From: CAVXEF01 sp963827315
Lineage (GTDB): Bacteria > Planctomycetota > Phycisphaerae > Sedimentisphaerales > Anaerobacaceae
Direction of reading: 5' to 3'
Assembly: GCA_963827315.1 (NCBI GenBank)
Contig: CAWHAL010000001.1
Span: 186,001-250,000 of the forward strand
DNA length: 64,000 bases
Shown piece after piece: positions 51,446 through 60,644 of the stretch; position 1 is the first letter of the stretch, and each line of letters opens with the position of its first letter. The notes beneath the pieces were generated by a model. It did no database searches and had not been told where the DNA came from. It saw only the letters and a list, made by a program, of their open reading frames with translations. A program made the position numbers and the translations under genes.

Positions 51446-53245
51446 TCACTCCTTTGCTACCGGCCCAACCAGAATACCATAATCGGTAAATGTCGATTTA
51501 TCGCCGGTGCGGATGAGCTCGGCGAGCGTTGCGATTTTTGGAGCGTTTTTGGTGATGAATCTATGGGCAATTGCTGCCTTGCGTTTTTTGACGGGAATAA
51601 GGTTGTCCTGGCCGTTACCTGAAGTCGTCGGCACATCCATATTGACCTTTGTGCTCGCCTGGCCGCAAAACAGATAGCCTGAAATTAAGGTTATCGCGAT
51701 ATCGACAAGCGCTCTGCCGCAGAGGTCCATATACTCGTTGCCGCTGCCTTTCACAAAGGTGACGGCGTTTTTTAACTGCTCAGTTCCAGCGGCAAGTTTT
51801 TCAAGCAAATCTTTCAGTTCAGATTCATAATTTTTTTCGGCGAGCTCGGTGATGAACTTTTCAGCGGTGCCGCTGCATACGCCCCGCACGGCGGCGACAA
51901 CCTGCAACTGGCTTGTTCCTTCGTAAATTGTCGTTATCCTTGCGTCACGAGCGTGACGTTCGCAGGCGTAATCCCGCATATAACCGGAGCCGCCCAAGAC
52001 CTGAATCGAATCGTAAGCGACGCTGTTGCACATTTCCGAACAGTAGTATTTGCTCATCGGCGTCAACATTCCGGAATACCTTTTGTATTTTCGAGCGTCT
52101 TCCTTAAGCCGTTTGGCCTTTTCTTTATCTTCGGGCGGGTTCGTTTCGAGCCGTTTGGCATATCCTATTTCCATATCCACCACACGCGATGTCTCATACA
52201 AAAGCGCCCGGCCTGCCTCGACGGCAATTTTCATATCAATCAGCATGTCGCGTACAGCGGGCAGCTTTTCGATAGCGACGCCGAACTGCTTTCTGCTGGC
52301 GGCATAATCCCTCGCCACCCTGAAAGCAGCCTCGGCTATTCCCACAGACTGCGCAGCGATACCTATACGAGCGCCGTTCATTAGCGCCATAACATACGTT
52401 ATAAGTCCGCGCTGACGCTCGCCAATAAGCTGGCAGGAAGTATTGTCAAAGAATATCTCACAAGTTGGTGAACCGTGAATACCCAGTTTATCCTCCAGCC
52501 GGCGGATATGGACGGCAGGGCCTCTGTCGCAGACGAACAAACTCAGTCCGCGGCCATCAGTAATCTGCGGCTCACTGCGAGCCAGCACCAGCAGGACATC
52601 GCCGCAGCCATTTGTGATGAAGCGCTTCACTCCGTGCAGAAACCAATTGCCTTTGTCATCCTGAAAGGCCCGGAGTTTAACCGCCTGCAAATCAGAGCCT
52701 GCGTCCGGCTCGGTCAAAACCATCGCACCTGTAACTTTTCCTGCGGCGAAATCGGGTAGATACTTCTGCTTGATTTCCTCGGACGCGAAGGCATTAATCG
52801 TCTCTGCGATTCCCTGCAGGCCGAATATGTTCATAAGCGATGCATCCGCCCGCGAAACAATCTCGATGGCCATCGAGTAAACTATGTTCGGAAAATTCAG
52901 GCCGCCGAACTGATGAGGCAGAGTAAAACCCATAACCTCAGACTTTGCCAACTTTTCGAGGGACTCGGCAATGCCTTTGGCATACGTTACCGAGCCGTCT
53001 TCGTTGAGGGTATTGCCCTGGCGGTCAACGTCCTCAGCACGGGGAGCGATAAAGTCGGCGCTCAACTCGCCGAGTGAATCCAGGACCATATCGTAATTGC
53101 GCACAGCCTCGGCGGCGTCGGCGGGTGCGTAATCGAACTGCGAGGCGAATTTGAAATTTTCTTCGCACAGTTCAGCGAAGACGCCGAGGTCGATGTGTTT
53201 GAACAAAAACTGTATGTCGTCGTTGTCCTTGTAGAAATTAGCCAT
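51446..53245 (-). CDS. Acyl-CoA dehydrogenase
   Basis: 599 residues, longer than short-chain enzymes (about 380) because of extra N- and C-terminal regions. FAD-binding stretches (AMVLTEPDAGSDLQAV, WFLHGVKRFITNG) and the catalytic-base region TIYEGTSQLQVV are present. It oxidises acyl-CoA and passes electrons to ETF. Its start overlaps the end of etfA by eight bases, so the three genes are an operon. The substrate chain length cannot be told. The C-terminal extension (from about 470) resembles a group that forms homodimers. Confidence 0.93.
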   Translation of the reverse strand: MANFYKDNDDIQFLFKHIDLGVFAELCEENFKFASQFDYAPADAAEAVRNYDMVLDSLGELSADFIAPRAEDVDRQGNTLNEDGSVTYAKGIAESLEKLAKSEVMGFTLPHQFGGLNFPNIVYSMAIEIVSRADASLMNIFGLQGIAETINAFASEEIKQKYLPDFAAGKVTGAMVLTEPDAGSDLQAVKLRAFQDDKGNWFLHGVKRFITNGCGDVLLVLARSEPQITDGRGLSLFVCDRGPAVHIRRLEDKLGIHGSPTCEIFFDNTSCQLIGERQRGLITYVMALMNGARIGIAAQSVGIAEAAFRVARDYAASRKQFGVAIEKLPAVRDMLIDMKIAVEAGRALLYETSRVVDMEIGYAKRLETNPPEDKEKAKRLKEDARKYKRYSGMLTPMSKYYCSEMCNSVAYDSIQVLGGSGYMRDYACERHARDARITTIYEGTSQLQVVAAVRGVCSGTAEKFITELAEKNYESELKDLLEKLAAGTEQLKNAVTFVKGSGNEYMDLCGRALVDIAITLISGYLFCGQASTKVNMDVPTTSGNGQDNLIPVKKRKAAIAHRFITKNAPKIATLAELIRTGDKSTFTDYGILVGPVAKE

Positions 53246-54296
53246 CTTTTACTGTCTTTTCTTCCTTAATACTCTTTTCTTTTATTGCCTTTATCATTCG
53301 CGGGACTACTTCGTTAAGGTCGCCTACTATTTTGTAATGTGCAATCTGAAAAATCGGCGCTTCAGGGTCGCTATTTATCGCGACAATCTTCTGGCTCTGG
53401 CTCATCCCGGCCTGGTGCTGAATAGCACCACTTATTCCGACCGCTATATACAGGCTCGGCCGAACCGTTGTGCCCGTCTGGCCAACCTGATGGTCGCTGT
53501 CGATAAAGCCCAAATCGACAGCCGCTCTTGTTGCTGCCGGCGCTGCGCCGAGGCAATTGGCCAAATCCCAGATGAGCTTAAAGTTGTCCCTGTTTCCGAC
53601 GCCGGCACCACCAGCTACGATTATCCGAGCAGCCTTTAAGTCCACCTTCTTAGGCCGCTTATGCTCAGCCAATATCTCCAGCGCCAGACAATCGCTGCTT
53701 AGTGCGACCTTTTCTTTGATAATCTGGCCTTTACGAGCCGTGTCAGGCTCTTGTCTACGCATAACGCCTTCACGCACAGTCGCCATCTGAGGCCAGCGGT
53801 CGTAATTGATAATCGTCGCGATTATATTTCCGCCGAACGCAGGGCGAATCTGAAACAACAGGTTTTTATGAACCTCTTCATTATTCGGAGGCTTGTGGTC
53901 ACCAATCTGTAAATCGGTACAGTCGGCAGTCAGGCCGGCCCTGGTTGCACTTGCAATCCGGGGAGCCAAATCCCGCCCTGTTATGGTAGCACCGTAAAGC
54001 ACTATCTGCGGTTGATACTTATGAATCAAATCGAAGATTACTTTTGCGTAGCTGTTTGCCTGGTAAGCACCGAGCAGCGGATGCTCGGCAAGATACACCT
54101 TGTCGGCCCCGTAATGTATTAACTTTGTCGCAAGGCCTTTTACATTGTCGCCCAAAAGAGCCGCTGCCAGCTTTACGCCCAATGTATCAGCTAATCGCCG
54201 GGCCTTGCTCATCAGTTCAATCGGCGTATCTTCCAAATGACCATTATGCTGCTCGGCAAAGACCCAAACCTCGCCTTGTCTATTTACATCAATCAT
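53238..54296 (-). CDS. etfA: Electron transfer flavoprotein alpha subunit
   Basis: 352 residues. The C-terminal FAD-binding signature is intact: PSLYIAVGISGAIQHQAGM and VAINSDPEAPIFQIAHYKIVGD. It accepts electrons from the acyl-CoA dehydrogenase. GAGGCGAG precedes the ATG. Operon order is etfB, etfA, dehydrogenase. Confidence 0.96.
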   Translation of the reverse strand: MIDVNRQGEVWVFAEQHNGHLEDTPIELMSKARRLADTLGVKLAAALLGDNVKGLATKLIHYGADKVYLAEHPLLGAYQANSYAKVIFDLIHKYQPQIVLYGATITGRDLAPRIASATRAGLTADCTDLQIGDHKPPNNEEVHKNLLFQIRPAFGGNIIATIINYDRWPQMATVREGVMRRQEPDTARKGQIIKEKVALSSDCLALEILAEHKRPKKVDLKAARIIVAGGAGVGNRDNFKLIWDLANCLGAAPAATRAAVDLGFIDSDHQVGQTGTTVRPSLYIAVGISGAIQHQAGMSQSQKIVAINSDPEAPIFQIAHYKIVGDLNEVVPRMIKAIKEKSIKEEKTVKDG

Positions 54297-54330
54297 AACT
54301 CGCCTCTCGTCGCTCGTGGCCCGTCATGGG

Positions 54331-55242
54331 TTATGCAATTATCTTATCTTCGATTAGTTCGTGCACCATATTCGAAACGCCTTCGTCTGTCGGCTCGATG
54401 TTTTTGCTTTCCTTTGCAGCGAGGACGACGCTCTGTATGCGATGGACTTTGGTCGGTGAGCCGTCCCGGCCACACCATTTCAAATCAGCCTCGATAAAAT
54501 CCAAATCCCACTGCTTTATCAACAGACCTCTCTGCTCCAGCTCGCTGCATTTGTGCTTAACCAATTCCTTAATGCTTTTTTCATCAGCGGCAGGGTTGTC
54601 ATCTTTGACCTCTTTTTCAACTTCGACCGGCGTCATAGCATTTTTATACTTCATCATTTTTTTTGCTGCTGCCGCCCTCGGCGTATTTGCATCGGATGTA
54701 ATGGTCAAAAGGGCCGGCAGTTTCGTCCGTACCTGCTGCCAGCCGTTGCCGATATTTCGCTGAGCGGTTATCGTTTTGCCGTTAAGCTCCAAAAGCTTTT
54801 CGACATAGGTAATCTGCGGAACGCCTAATTTTTCCGCCAGTTGCGGTCCGACCTGCGCGGTATCGCCGTCTATCGCCTGCCTGCCGCAAAGCACAATGTC
54901 GTAATCCAGCTTTTTGACTGCACAGCATAGAATGTAGCTCGTAGCCAAGGTATCGCTGGCTGCACATCGGCGGTCGGTAACAAGAATTGCCTCATCCGCC
55001 CCGCGGTAGAGCGAATCCCGAAGAATCTCCGCTGCCGCCGGCAGCCCCATCGTAATGACGCTGACGCTGCCGCCGAACTTCTCCTTGATTTCGAGAGCCG
55101 TCTCGAGCGCGTTCAAATCTTCCGGATTGAAAATCGCCGGCAAAGCACCACGCCTGACCGTGCCGTCATCGTTCATCGCATCGCCGGTAATCCTTTTTGT
55201 GTCCGGCACCTGCTTGATTAAAACAACGCAATTGTAGGCCAA
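54331..55242 (-). CDS. etfB: Electron transfer flavoprotein beta subunit
   Basis: 303 residues, longer than the common 255. It begins with a TTG (GGGAGA seven bases upstream): VVLIKQVPDTKRI. The conserved VTITSD-type loop, DGDTAQVGPQLAEKLG and RDGSPTKV are present. The inserted charged segment (MKYKNAMTPVEVEKEVKDD to about 270) occurs in a subgroup linked to long acyl-CoA dehydrogenases. It could include electron-bifurcating forms, but this cannot be decided here. Confidence 0.94.
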   Translation of the reverse strand: MAYNCVVLIKQVPDTKRITGDAMNDDGTVRRGALPAIFNPEDLNALETALEIKEKFGGSVSVITMGLPAAAEILRDSLYRGADEAILVTDRRCAASDTLATSYILCCAVKKLDYDIVLCGRQAIDGDTAQVGPQLAEKLGVPQITYVEKLLELNGKTITAQRNIGNGWQQVRTKLPALLTITSDANTPRAAAAKKMMKYKNAMTPVEVEKEVKDDNPAADEKSIKELVKHKCSELEQRGLLIKQWDLDFIEADLKWCGRDGSPTKVHRIQSVVLAAKESKNIEPTDEGVSNMVHELIEDKIIA

Positions 55243-55399
55243 TTCTTTCTCCCTGCAGAAACCCTGTCCGAAAACATTAACTCCCGGAAAAGCACCAGTT
55301 TAGTGAAATTCGGCCTGAAGTCAATCTCAAACCGATTCATCCGTAGGCGTGTAGGTCGGTTGATTCTTCGCCGATACTCTATTGCAAAGTTTCAAGATG

Positions 55400-55990
55400 T
55401 TACCGCCACAGCTTAGAGGCAACCTTCGCAGTTGTGATGGTTAAGCCGTACTGTAGTAAAACCAAAAAGGCACCGCCGACAAATACGACTGCCCAAAATA
55501 TCGGCGCAGTAAAGGTAAATGATATAAACGGAGTTTCGAATTTTGAGCCTGGGACTCGGCCGGCGACGGCCCACAACGCCAACAGAACACAGATTAAAAC
55601 CATAACGGCTGCACAGAAGATGGCTGTTCTTTTGGGGGTTAAGTGGTCATCACGAGTAAGCGAGAGTCTTCTGGCGGAGTAGATGCCGGCGAGAATGCCC
55701 AAAAAGATGTTGCCTATGGGGATGCCCATAAAGAAGCCGAGCGCACAAACAGAATAAAAGATGTACAGAGTGCCAATCGCCTTTGAGCTCATTGTATAGG
55801 CGTTTTTGACCCAGCATTTGAGAAAGGCTACATCAATCAACAGCCCCGGCAACAGACTCCACAATGCCCACGGGCCCAAGGCCTTTACACCAAAGGCAAC
55901 GGCAGCAAAAAGAACGGTTGCCATAAAAAAGGCCGCTGGTGCCACAAGGCCAAAAAACATGCCGAGGATTAAAGATTCGACCTTGCCCAT
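55400..55990 (-). CDS. Multi-pass membrane protein of unknown function
   Basis: 196 residues from the ATG at 55990, which has GGAAGGAA upstream; the frame runs to 56059 but would overlap the next gene. Six hydrophobic segments are visible (for example LILGMFFGLVAPAAFFMA, AIFCAAVMVLICVLLALWAV, APIFWAVVFVGGAFLVLL). No conserved motif was recognised. It lies 25 bases downstream of the zinc-ribbon membrane protein, so the two are probably co-transcribed. Confidence 0.75.
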   Translation of the reverse strand: MGKVESLILGMFFGLVAPAAFFMATVLFAAVAFGVKALGPWALWSLLPGLLIDVAFLKCWVKNAYTMSSKAIGTLYIFYSVCALGFFMGIPIGNIFLGILAGIYSARRLSLTRDDHLTPKRTAIFCAAVMVLICVLLALWAVAGRVPGSKFETPFISFTFTAPIFWAVVFVGGAFLVLLQYGLTITTAKVASKLWR

Positions 55991-56015
55991 AATATTGCCA
56001 TTCCTTCCTTTACTA

Positions 56016-56867
56016 TTATGCTCTTTCATCCTCGCCGTACTCCAGGCCGGGGAAGACACTCTGCAATGCCTTGTCGAAACTGGTGGTATATACGATACAG
56101 ATAGAAAAAGTGACTGCCCAGTACAAGTGAAAAATGTAATTACAAAAGGTGAACATTATGAGGACAGATATCAAGCCCAAGACAACCTGCGACATTGTCG
56201 CATCACGGTCGCTGATGCACTGCTCATTGATAATCCTGATACGCAACATCAAGAGCAGCAGAACACCGTTGACTATGTTCCATACTGGAAAGACGAGCCA
56301 CCAGTTGTGGACGGCGCTGCTTTTTATCACATACCACGCCGAGACGATGCCTGTACCGGCGTTTGCCAAGACCGCGAAAATCAGCATAACGTTTTTCTCG
56401 GAGTCGGTTTTTTCCCTTGTAGTAAAGATGTGATAAATACTAAGGCACAGGCCGCACAGAAAAAGTACGGCTATGACGAATACCCGGCCATCGTGAACTT
56501 TCGTCATCAAATAGTATATCTGCTCTCGCATCGGAGTATTAGTGGCGTAGAGCAGAATAAGCGTGGCCGCCATCAAAAACAGCGACAATTCGTCGTAGGT
56601 GGGAATGAACCATCCGGGCTTTTCCCCCCAAAGCTCGGCCAAGTCATCCTGACTTTGTGGGCTGGTAGTTGCAATGTTCCACAAGGCAACTGCTTCCCTT
56701 GCCTGCTGCAACTTTTCCGGAATATCGGTACTGATGGCGGGCCTGTCTTTGGTGGTTATAGGAACACGCAACTCGTGCCTGCACTTTGGGCAGTGGCCTT
56801 TCTTGCCACGGCCCGCTTCTTGCGCCAGTATCCTCTGTCCGCAATAAATACACTTGAACCTTATCAC
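56016..56867 (-). CDS. Zinc-ribbon membrane protein of unknown function
   Basis: 283 residues. The cytosolic head FKCIYCGQRILAQEAGRG...CPKCRHELRVP is the same zinc ribbon as in the protein at 5303-5818. Six to seven membrane helices follow (for example LSLFLMAATLILLYA, GRVFVIAVLFLCGLCLSIYH, VVLGLISVLIMFTFCNYIF). Planctomycete genomes have many such fusions; function unknown. Confidence 0.75.
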   Translation of the reverse strand: MIRFKCIYCGQRILAQEAGRGKKGHCPKCRHELRVPITTKDRPAISTDIPEKLQQAREAVALWNIATTSPQSQDDLAELWGEKPGWFIPTYDELSLFLMAATLILLYATNTPMREQIYYLMTKVHDGRVFVIAVLFLCGLCLSIYHIFTTREKTDSEKNVMLIFAVLANAGTGIVSAWYVIKSSAVHNWWLVFPVWNIVNGVLLLLMLRIRIINEQCISDRDATMSQVVLGLISVLIMFTFCNYIFHLYWAVTFSICIVYTTSFDKALQSVFPGLEYGEDERA

Positions 56868-56890
56868 GGCTCAACCTCGCCTCCTGGAGT

Positions 56891-56981
56891 TGTCATGCTG
56901 AGCCGAAGGCGAAGTATCTGGCTTTCGCAAGTGAGACCTGTCCGCCTGCCGACGAGATTCTTCGCTGCGCTCAGAATGACA
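56891..56981. repeat. GTCATGCTGAG dispersed repeat
   Basis: TGTCATGCTGAGCCGAAGG...CTGCGCTCAGAATGACA, an imperfect long inverted repeat whose ends are complementary. It lies between the proB stop side and the zinc-ribbon gene. This type is widespread in environmental bacterial genomes. Confidence 0.7.
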
Positions 56982-57008
56982 TTTCGTCATCTATTTACAG
57001 ACAGAAAA

Positions 57009-58115
57009 TCAGTAATCCAGAAAGACAATATCTTCCGGGATTGCTACCACGTCTCTGCGGCCGGGGCCGAGGAGCTTTCTGATTTCGCTGCTGTGCTTGC
57101 CGATGAGGGTCTTTAGCTCGGCGCTGCTGAAGTTTGTTACGGCTTTTGCGTTTTCATTGAGCATAACAACCGAGCCAGCTTCGAATGTGCCTTTGACGGA
57201 AACCACGCCGCTCGGCAAGAGACTCTTTCGGTTTCGCAGCGCTTTCATTGCGCCATCATCAATAAATATCGTGCCTGCGGCGGCGCTATTAAGAATCCAC
57301 CTTGCGCGGTTACCCAATTTGCGATTTGGCATAAATAATGTGCCGATTTGCTCGCCTTTAATGATTCGGCCAATGACATTTTCCAATCGGCCATCCGCCA
57401 GAACCAATCGGCAACCTGCGGTGGAGGCAATTTTAGCGGCCTCTATTTTGGTTTTCATTCCGCCGGTCGCATATCTGCTGCCGCTTCTGCCGGCGCTTCG
57501 CATAACTTTATCGGTTATTTCATAGACGACCGGTATCGGCCTGGCATCGTCGTACTTTCGCGGGTCCTTATCGTAAAGGGCGTCAATATCACTTAGCATA
57601 ATCAATAAGTCCGCATCAATTTTGCTGGCGACGAGGGCGCTTAGCCTGTCGTTATCACCAAAGGCTGAGCCGATTTCTTCGGTGGAGATACTGTCATTTT
57701 CATTGAGGACAGGTACGACGCCGAGTTGTAGGAGCGTCTCAACAGCATTGCGAAGGTTGAGATACGTTTTTCTATTGTTGAGCACATCGGCGGTCAGCAA
57801 GACTTGGGCGACGGTAACACCAAAACGGTCAAATGCCTCTCGATACTCAGTCATCAGCAAAGGCTGGCCGATAGCTGCACAGGCCTGGCGCATCTTTGTA
57901 TCTTTTACCTTTTCGGTCAGGTTCAGTCGCCCTGCACCCATGCCGATAGCGCCGGAGGTGATAATGACGATGTGTTTATCTTTTTTCCGCAGCTCGGCGA
58001 TTTGACCGGCTATCAGCCGGATGTAGTCGGTGTCGATTTCGTTGGTGCCCTGCTTTGTGAGCGTGTTTGTTCCTATCTTGATAACTACTTTTTTTACGTT
58101 GTCGAAGTTTCGCAT
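57009..58115 (-). CDS. proB: Glutamate 5-kinase
   Basis: 368 residues. It makes gamma-glutamyl phosphate, the first step of proline synthesis. KVVIKIGTNTL and VIITSGAIGMGAG are the kinase motifs; NENDSIS and DNDRLSALVA bind substrate and nucleotide. A PUA domain forms the C-terminus (about 280-360). Its ATG directly follows the proA stop (TAAATG), so it is the second gene of a proA-proB operon, the reverse of the common order. Confidence 0.97.
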   Translation of the reverse strand: MRNFDNVKKVVIKIGTNTLTKQGTNEIDTDYIRLIAGQIAELRKKDKHIVIITSGAIGMGAGRLNLTEKVKDTKMRQACAAIGQPLLMTEYREAFDRFGVTVAQVLLTADVLNNRKTYLNLRNAVETLLQLGVVPVLNENDSISTEEIGSAFGDNDRLSALVASKIDADLLIMLSDIDALYDKDPRKYDDARPIPVVYEITDKVMRSAGRSGSRYATGGMKTKIEAAKIASTAGCRLVLADGRLENVIGRIIKGEQIGTLFMPNRKLGNRARWILNSAAAGTIFIDDGAMKALRNRKSLLPSGVVSVKGTFEAGSVVMLNENAKAVTNFSSAELKTLIGKHSSEIRKLLGPGRRDVVAIPEDIVFLDY

Positions 58116-59414
58116 TTATAGCTCACAATTCTTTTGAAGCTTTTTATGTGTAAACTTCCTTGCGTTTTTGCCTGAGTAGTTAGCGACAATCTGGCCTGAG
58201 CCGAGGAGTTTCCATTTGTAGATAACAAGGCCTTCGAGGCCGACGGGGCCGCGAGCGTGAATTTTGGCGGTGCTGATACCGACTTCGGCACCGAGGCCAT
58301 AGCGGAAGCCATCGCTGAACCTTGTGCTGGCGTTCCAGAATACATTAGCTGAATCAACGAGGTTCATAAACTTAGCTGCCTTTTGTTTATCAGCGGTAGC
58401 GATTGTATCGGTATGGCGTGAGCTGTAACGATTTATATGCTCGATTGCCTCATCGAGACCATCGACGACTTTTATCGAGATAATATAATCGAGATACTCC
58501 GTTGACCAATCCTTGTCGGCAGCCGGCTTTACTTTGATTATCGAAGCTGTTTTTTTACAGCCGCGAAGCTCAACGCCTTTGTCCTCTAAAGCGGTTTTGA
58601 CTTTCGGCAAAAATTCTTTAGCGATTTTAGCATCGACCAGCAAAGTTTCAGCGGCATTACAAACGGCAACGTACTGACACTTCGAATCGACGGTGATATC
58701 AACGGCCATATTCAAATCGGCATCGCCATCCACATAGACGTGGCAAATTCCCTCGGCGTGACCCAAGACGGGTATATTAGTGTTATCCATTATGTGGCGG
58801 ACGAATTCGTTCGAGCCGCGAGGAATAATCAGGTCGATATATCCATCCAATTTCAGGATTTCCGCGACGTCGGCACGGGTTTCCATCAAGCCGAGCCAGC
58901 CTTTTGGGATGCCGGCCGATTCCGAAGCCCGGCTGATTAGCTCAGCCAATATTTTATTTGTGTACTGTGCCTCTGAGCCGCCCTTGAGCAGGACGGCGTT
59001 ACCGCTTTTGAGGCAAAGGGTCGAGATTTGGACAAGTGCATCCGGCCTTGATTCAAAAATAACGCCTATAACACCAATAGGACAACTTACCTTATAAAGC
59101 TGAAGCCCTTCATCAAGTTCGGTGGCCGACAGTGTTTTTCCGACTGGGTCTTCAAGCTTTATTAAGCTTTCGATGCCGGCGCATACCTCTGCGATTTTGC
59201 CCTCGTCGAACTTAAGGCGTTTGAGCAATGGGGCAGCGAGATGATTCTGGGCGGCAGCGAGGTCCTTTTTGTTGGCTGAGATAATCTCAGGGCTGCGCTG
59301 CTTCAGGGCTTTGGCTATTTCAGCCAAGGCGCTATTTTTGACATCGGTTTTGACTGCAGACAAGGGAACTGAGGCGTTTTTAGCTGACTTTGATAATTCG
59401 AGGATATCAGTCAT
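58116..59414 (-). CDS. proA: Gamma-glutamyl phosphate reductase
   Basis: 432 residues. It reduces gamma-glutamyl phosphate to the semialdehyde. The aldehyde dehydrogenase-type cysteine is in VAVCNAAETLL, with LKGGSEAQYTNK, RGSNEFVRHIMDNT and HTDTIAT. Length is normal. It is coupled to proB. Confidence 0.97.
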   Translation of the reverse strand: MTDILELSKSAKNASVPLSAVKTDVKNSALAEIAKALKQRSPEIISANKKDLAAAQNHLAAPLLKRLKFDEGKIAEVCAGIESLIKLEDPVGKTLSATELDEGLQLYKVSCPIGVIGVIFESRPDALVQISTLCLKSGNAVLLKGGSEAQYTNKILAELISRASESAGIPKGWLGLMETRADVAEILKLDGYIDLIIPRGSNEFVRHIMDNTNIPVLGHAEGICHVYVDGDADLNMAVDITVDSKCQYVAVCNAAETLLVDAKIAKEFLPKVKTALEDKGVELRGCKKTASIIKVKPAADKDWSTEYLDYIISIKVVDGLDEAIEHINRYSSRHTDTIATADKQKAAKFMNLVDSANVFWNASTRFSDGFRYGLGAEVGISTAKIHARGPVGLEGLVIYKWKLLGSGQIVANYSGKNARKFTHKKLQKNCEL

Positions 59415-59453
59415 AAGTTTTGGATTTATTGTTTATTATTGCCGAATGTTATT

Positions 59454-59459
59454 TATAAT
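59454..59459 (+). promoter_or_regulatory. Probable -10 box of tRNA-Gly
   Basis: A perfect TATAAT 29 bases before the tRNA. The -35 is poor (TTGTTT at 59429-59434, spacer 19). Confidence 0.4.
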
Positions 59460-59488
59460 GAATTTGCATTAAATAATCAATTGGAATC

Positions 59489-59559
59489 GCGGGTGTAGCT
59501 TAGTGGTAAAGCACCAGCCTTCCAAGCTGGTCAGGTGGGTTCGATTCCCATCACCCGCT
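59489..59559 (+). tRNA. tRNA-Gly (anticodon TCC)
   Basis: 71 bases. Acceptor arms GCGGGTG (59489-59495) and CACCCGC (59552-59558) pair perfectly; discriminator T59559. The anticodon stem CCAGC/GCTGG encloses CTTCCAA, giving TCC. The GGTTCGATTCC T arm is standard. CCA is not encoded. A short T run follows. Confidence 0.97.
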
Positions 59560-59817
59560 TTTCTATTTCACCCATTGCCAGCTTTATGCACTTCGAAATT
59601 ATCGCGGCTTCTCGGACCAATGCGTCCAAACACTAAAGCCACTTACCGCACCTGTGAAAAAATCACATCGCAAACTTAAAAATCCCGACGAGTTGGGGCA
59701 ATCCAAACACAAAAACAGTTTTTCCCCTAAGCGCATTAGCCTACAGGAATTACGAATTTTAGGCGATGGTCCCATAATAAAATTTTCAAAAATTTTGAAA
59801 AAAAATAAATTTGTCTG
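59560..59817. other. Gap between tRNA-Gly and mraZ promoter
   Basis: 258 bases, no gene or clear regulatory site. An AT-rich stretch (59775-59812) precedes the mraZ promoter and may act as an UP element. Confidence 0.6.
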
Positions 59818-59872
59818 TTGACTTGGTGGGAAAGAGTGGTAATATCTCCCACTGTTGATTACCTTAGTGGGA
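59818..59872 (+). promoter_or_regulatory. mraZ promoter with MraZ-box repeats
   Basis: TTGACT (59818-59823), 16 bases, TAATAT (59840-59845). TGGGA (59827-59831) and TGGTA (59837-59841) are spaced ten bases, like MraZ boxes, and an inverted TCCCA (59847-59851) and a further TGGGA (59868-59872) follow. This implies MraZ autorepression of the cluster. Confidence 0.7.
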
Positions 59873-59880
59873 CAAATGCC

Positions 59881-60354
59881 ATGCTTTTATTAACAGGTGA
59901 ATATCAGCACTTAGTTGACGACAAAAGCAGGGTCCTAATCTCCAACAAGCTGCGGTCGCAAATCGACTGCGATGAGCACGGCAGCAATTTCTATTTAGTG
60001 CTCGGCTCCAACGGCATACTTTGCCTGTACCCGGAGAAGTACTTCGAACAAATTGTCCTTACGGTTACCGGCAGCAGCGTTGCTCCGGACGAGGCTGTGG
60101 CGTTTGAGCGAATGACCTTTGCGCTGGCTTCCAAGGTGGAGCTTGACGGGCAGGGGCGACTACTCCTGAACGAAAGGCTGCGAAAAAGAGCAGGGCTGAA
60201 AGAGAAGATTACACTCGTCGGCGTAAGAGACCACATCGAATTGTGGAACACCGAAAACTGGGAGCAGTATCTAACGGACAATATGGACCAGTACCAGAAA
60301 CAAACATCGCAGGCACGGCAGATTGCGATGCAAAAACAGCAGGAGCAACTTTAA
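59881..60354 (+). CDS. mraZ: Transcriptional regulator MraZ
   Basis: 157 residues from the ATG at 59881; the longer frame to 59818 would start inside the promoter. Two AbrB-like halves (TGEYQHLVDDKSRVLISNKLR and VELDGQGRLLLNERLRKRAGL) carry the D-x-K-x-R and D-x-x-G-R motifs. The C-terminal tail is Gln-rich. MraZ represses dcw transcription through the repeats upstream. The boxes and the first dcw position support this. Confidence 0.93.
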   Translation: MLLLTGEYQHLVDDKSRVLISNKLRSQIDCDEHGSNFYLVLGSNGILCLYPEKYFEQIVLTVTGSSVAPDEAVAFERMTFALASKVELDGQGRLLLNERLRKRAGLKEKITLVGVRDHIELWNTENWEQYLTDNMDQYQKQTSQARQIAMQKQQEQL

Positions 60355-60373
60355 TTTTTCCAAAGGAGGCAAC

Positions 60374-60580
60374 GTGATTGGAATGGATTCAAATCATTGT
60401 GAGGTTGTAAAAGACAGCATTATCGGCAAAAGGGCGACTGACGAGCAGACCTTTGCGTCACTGGCGGTTCTTAGCGAACGCCTGGAACGGCTAAGAAAAC
60501 TCGACAAAGTTTTTTCCGCTGTTGAGTTCTCACCCGCCGTTGAAAAGCTTAAAAGACGGAATAACAGGGTGCTTGTTTAG
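60374..60580 (+). CDS. Small protein between mraZ and rsmH
   Basis: 68 residues from a GTG at 60374, which has AAAGGAGG just upstream; an ATG at 60383 is possible. It is charged and helical (ATDEQTFASLAVLSERLERLRKLDKVF). Not recognised. It ends 64 bases before rsmH in the dcw order. The good ribosome site makes it likely to be translated. Confidence 0.55.
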   Translation: MIGMDSNHCEVVKDSIIGKRATDEQTFASLAVLSERLERLRKLDKVFSAVEFSPAVEKLKRRNNRVLV

Positions 60581-60644
60581 AATACCCGAGTGCTGGAGCG
60601 TGCGGCGAAGAAAACCGAACGTTATGTGCCAAACGCCAAGGATT

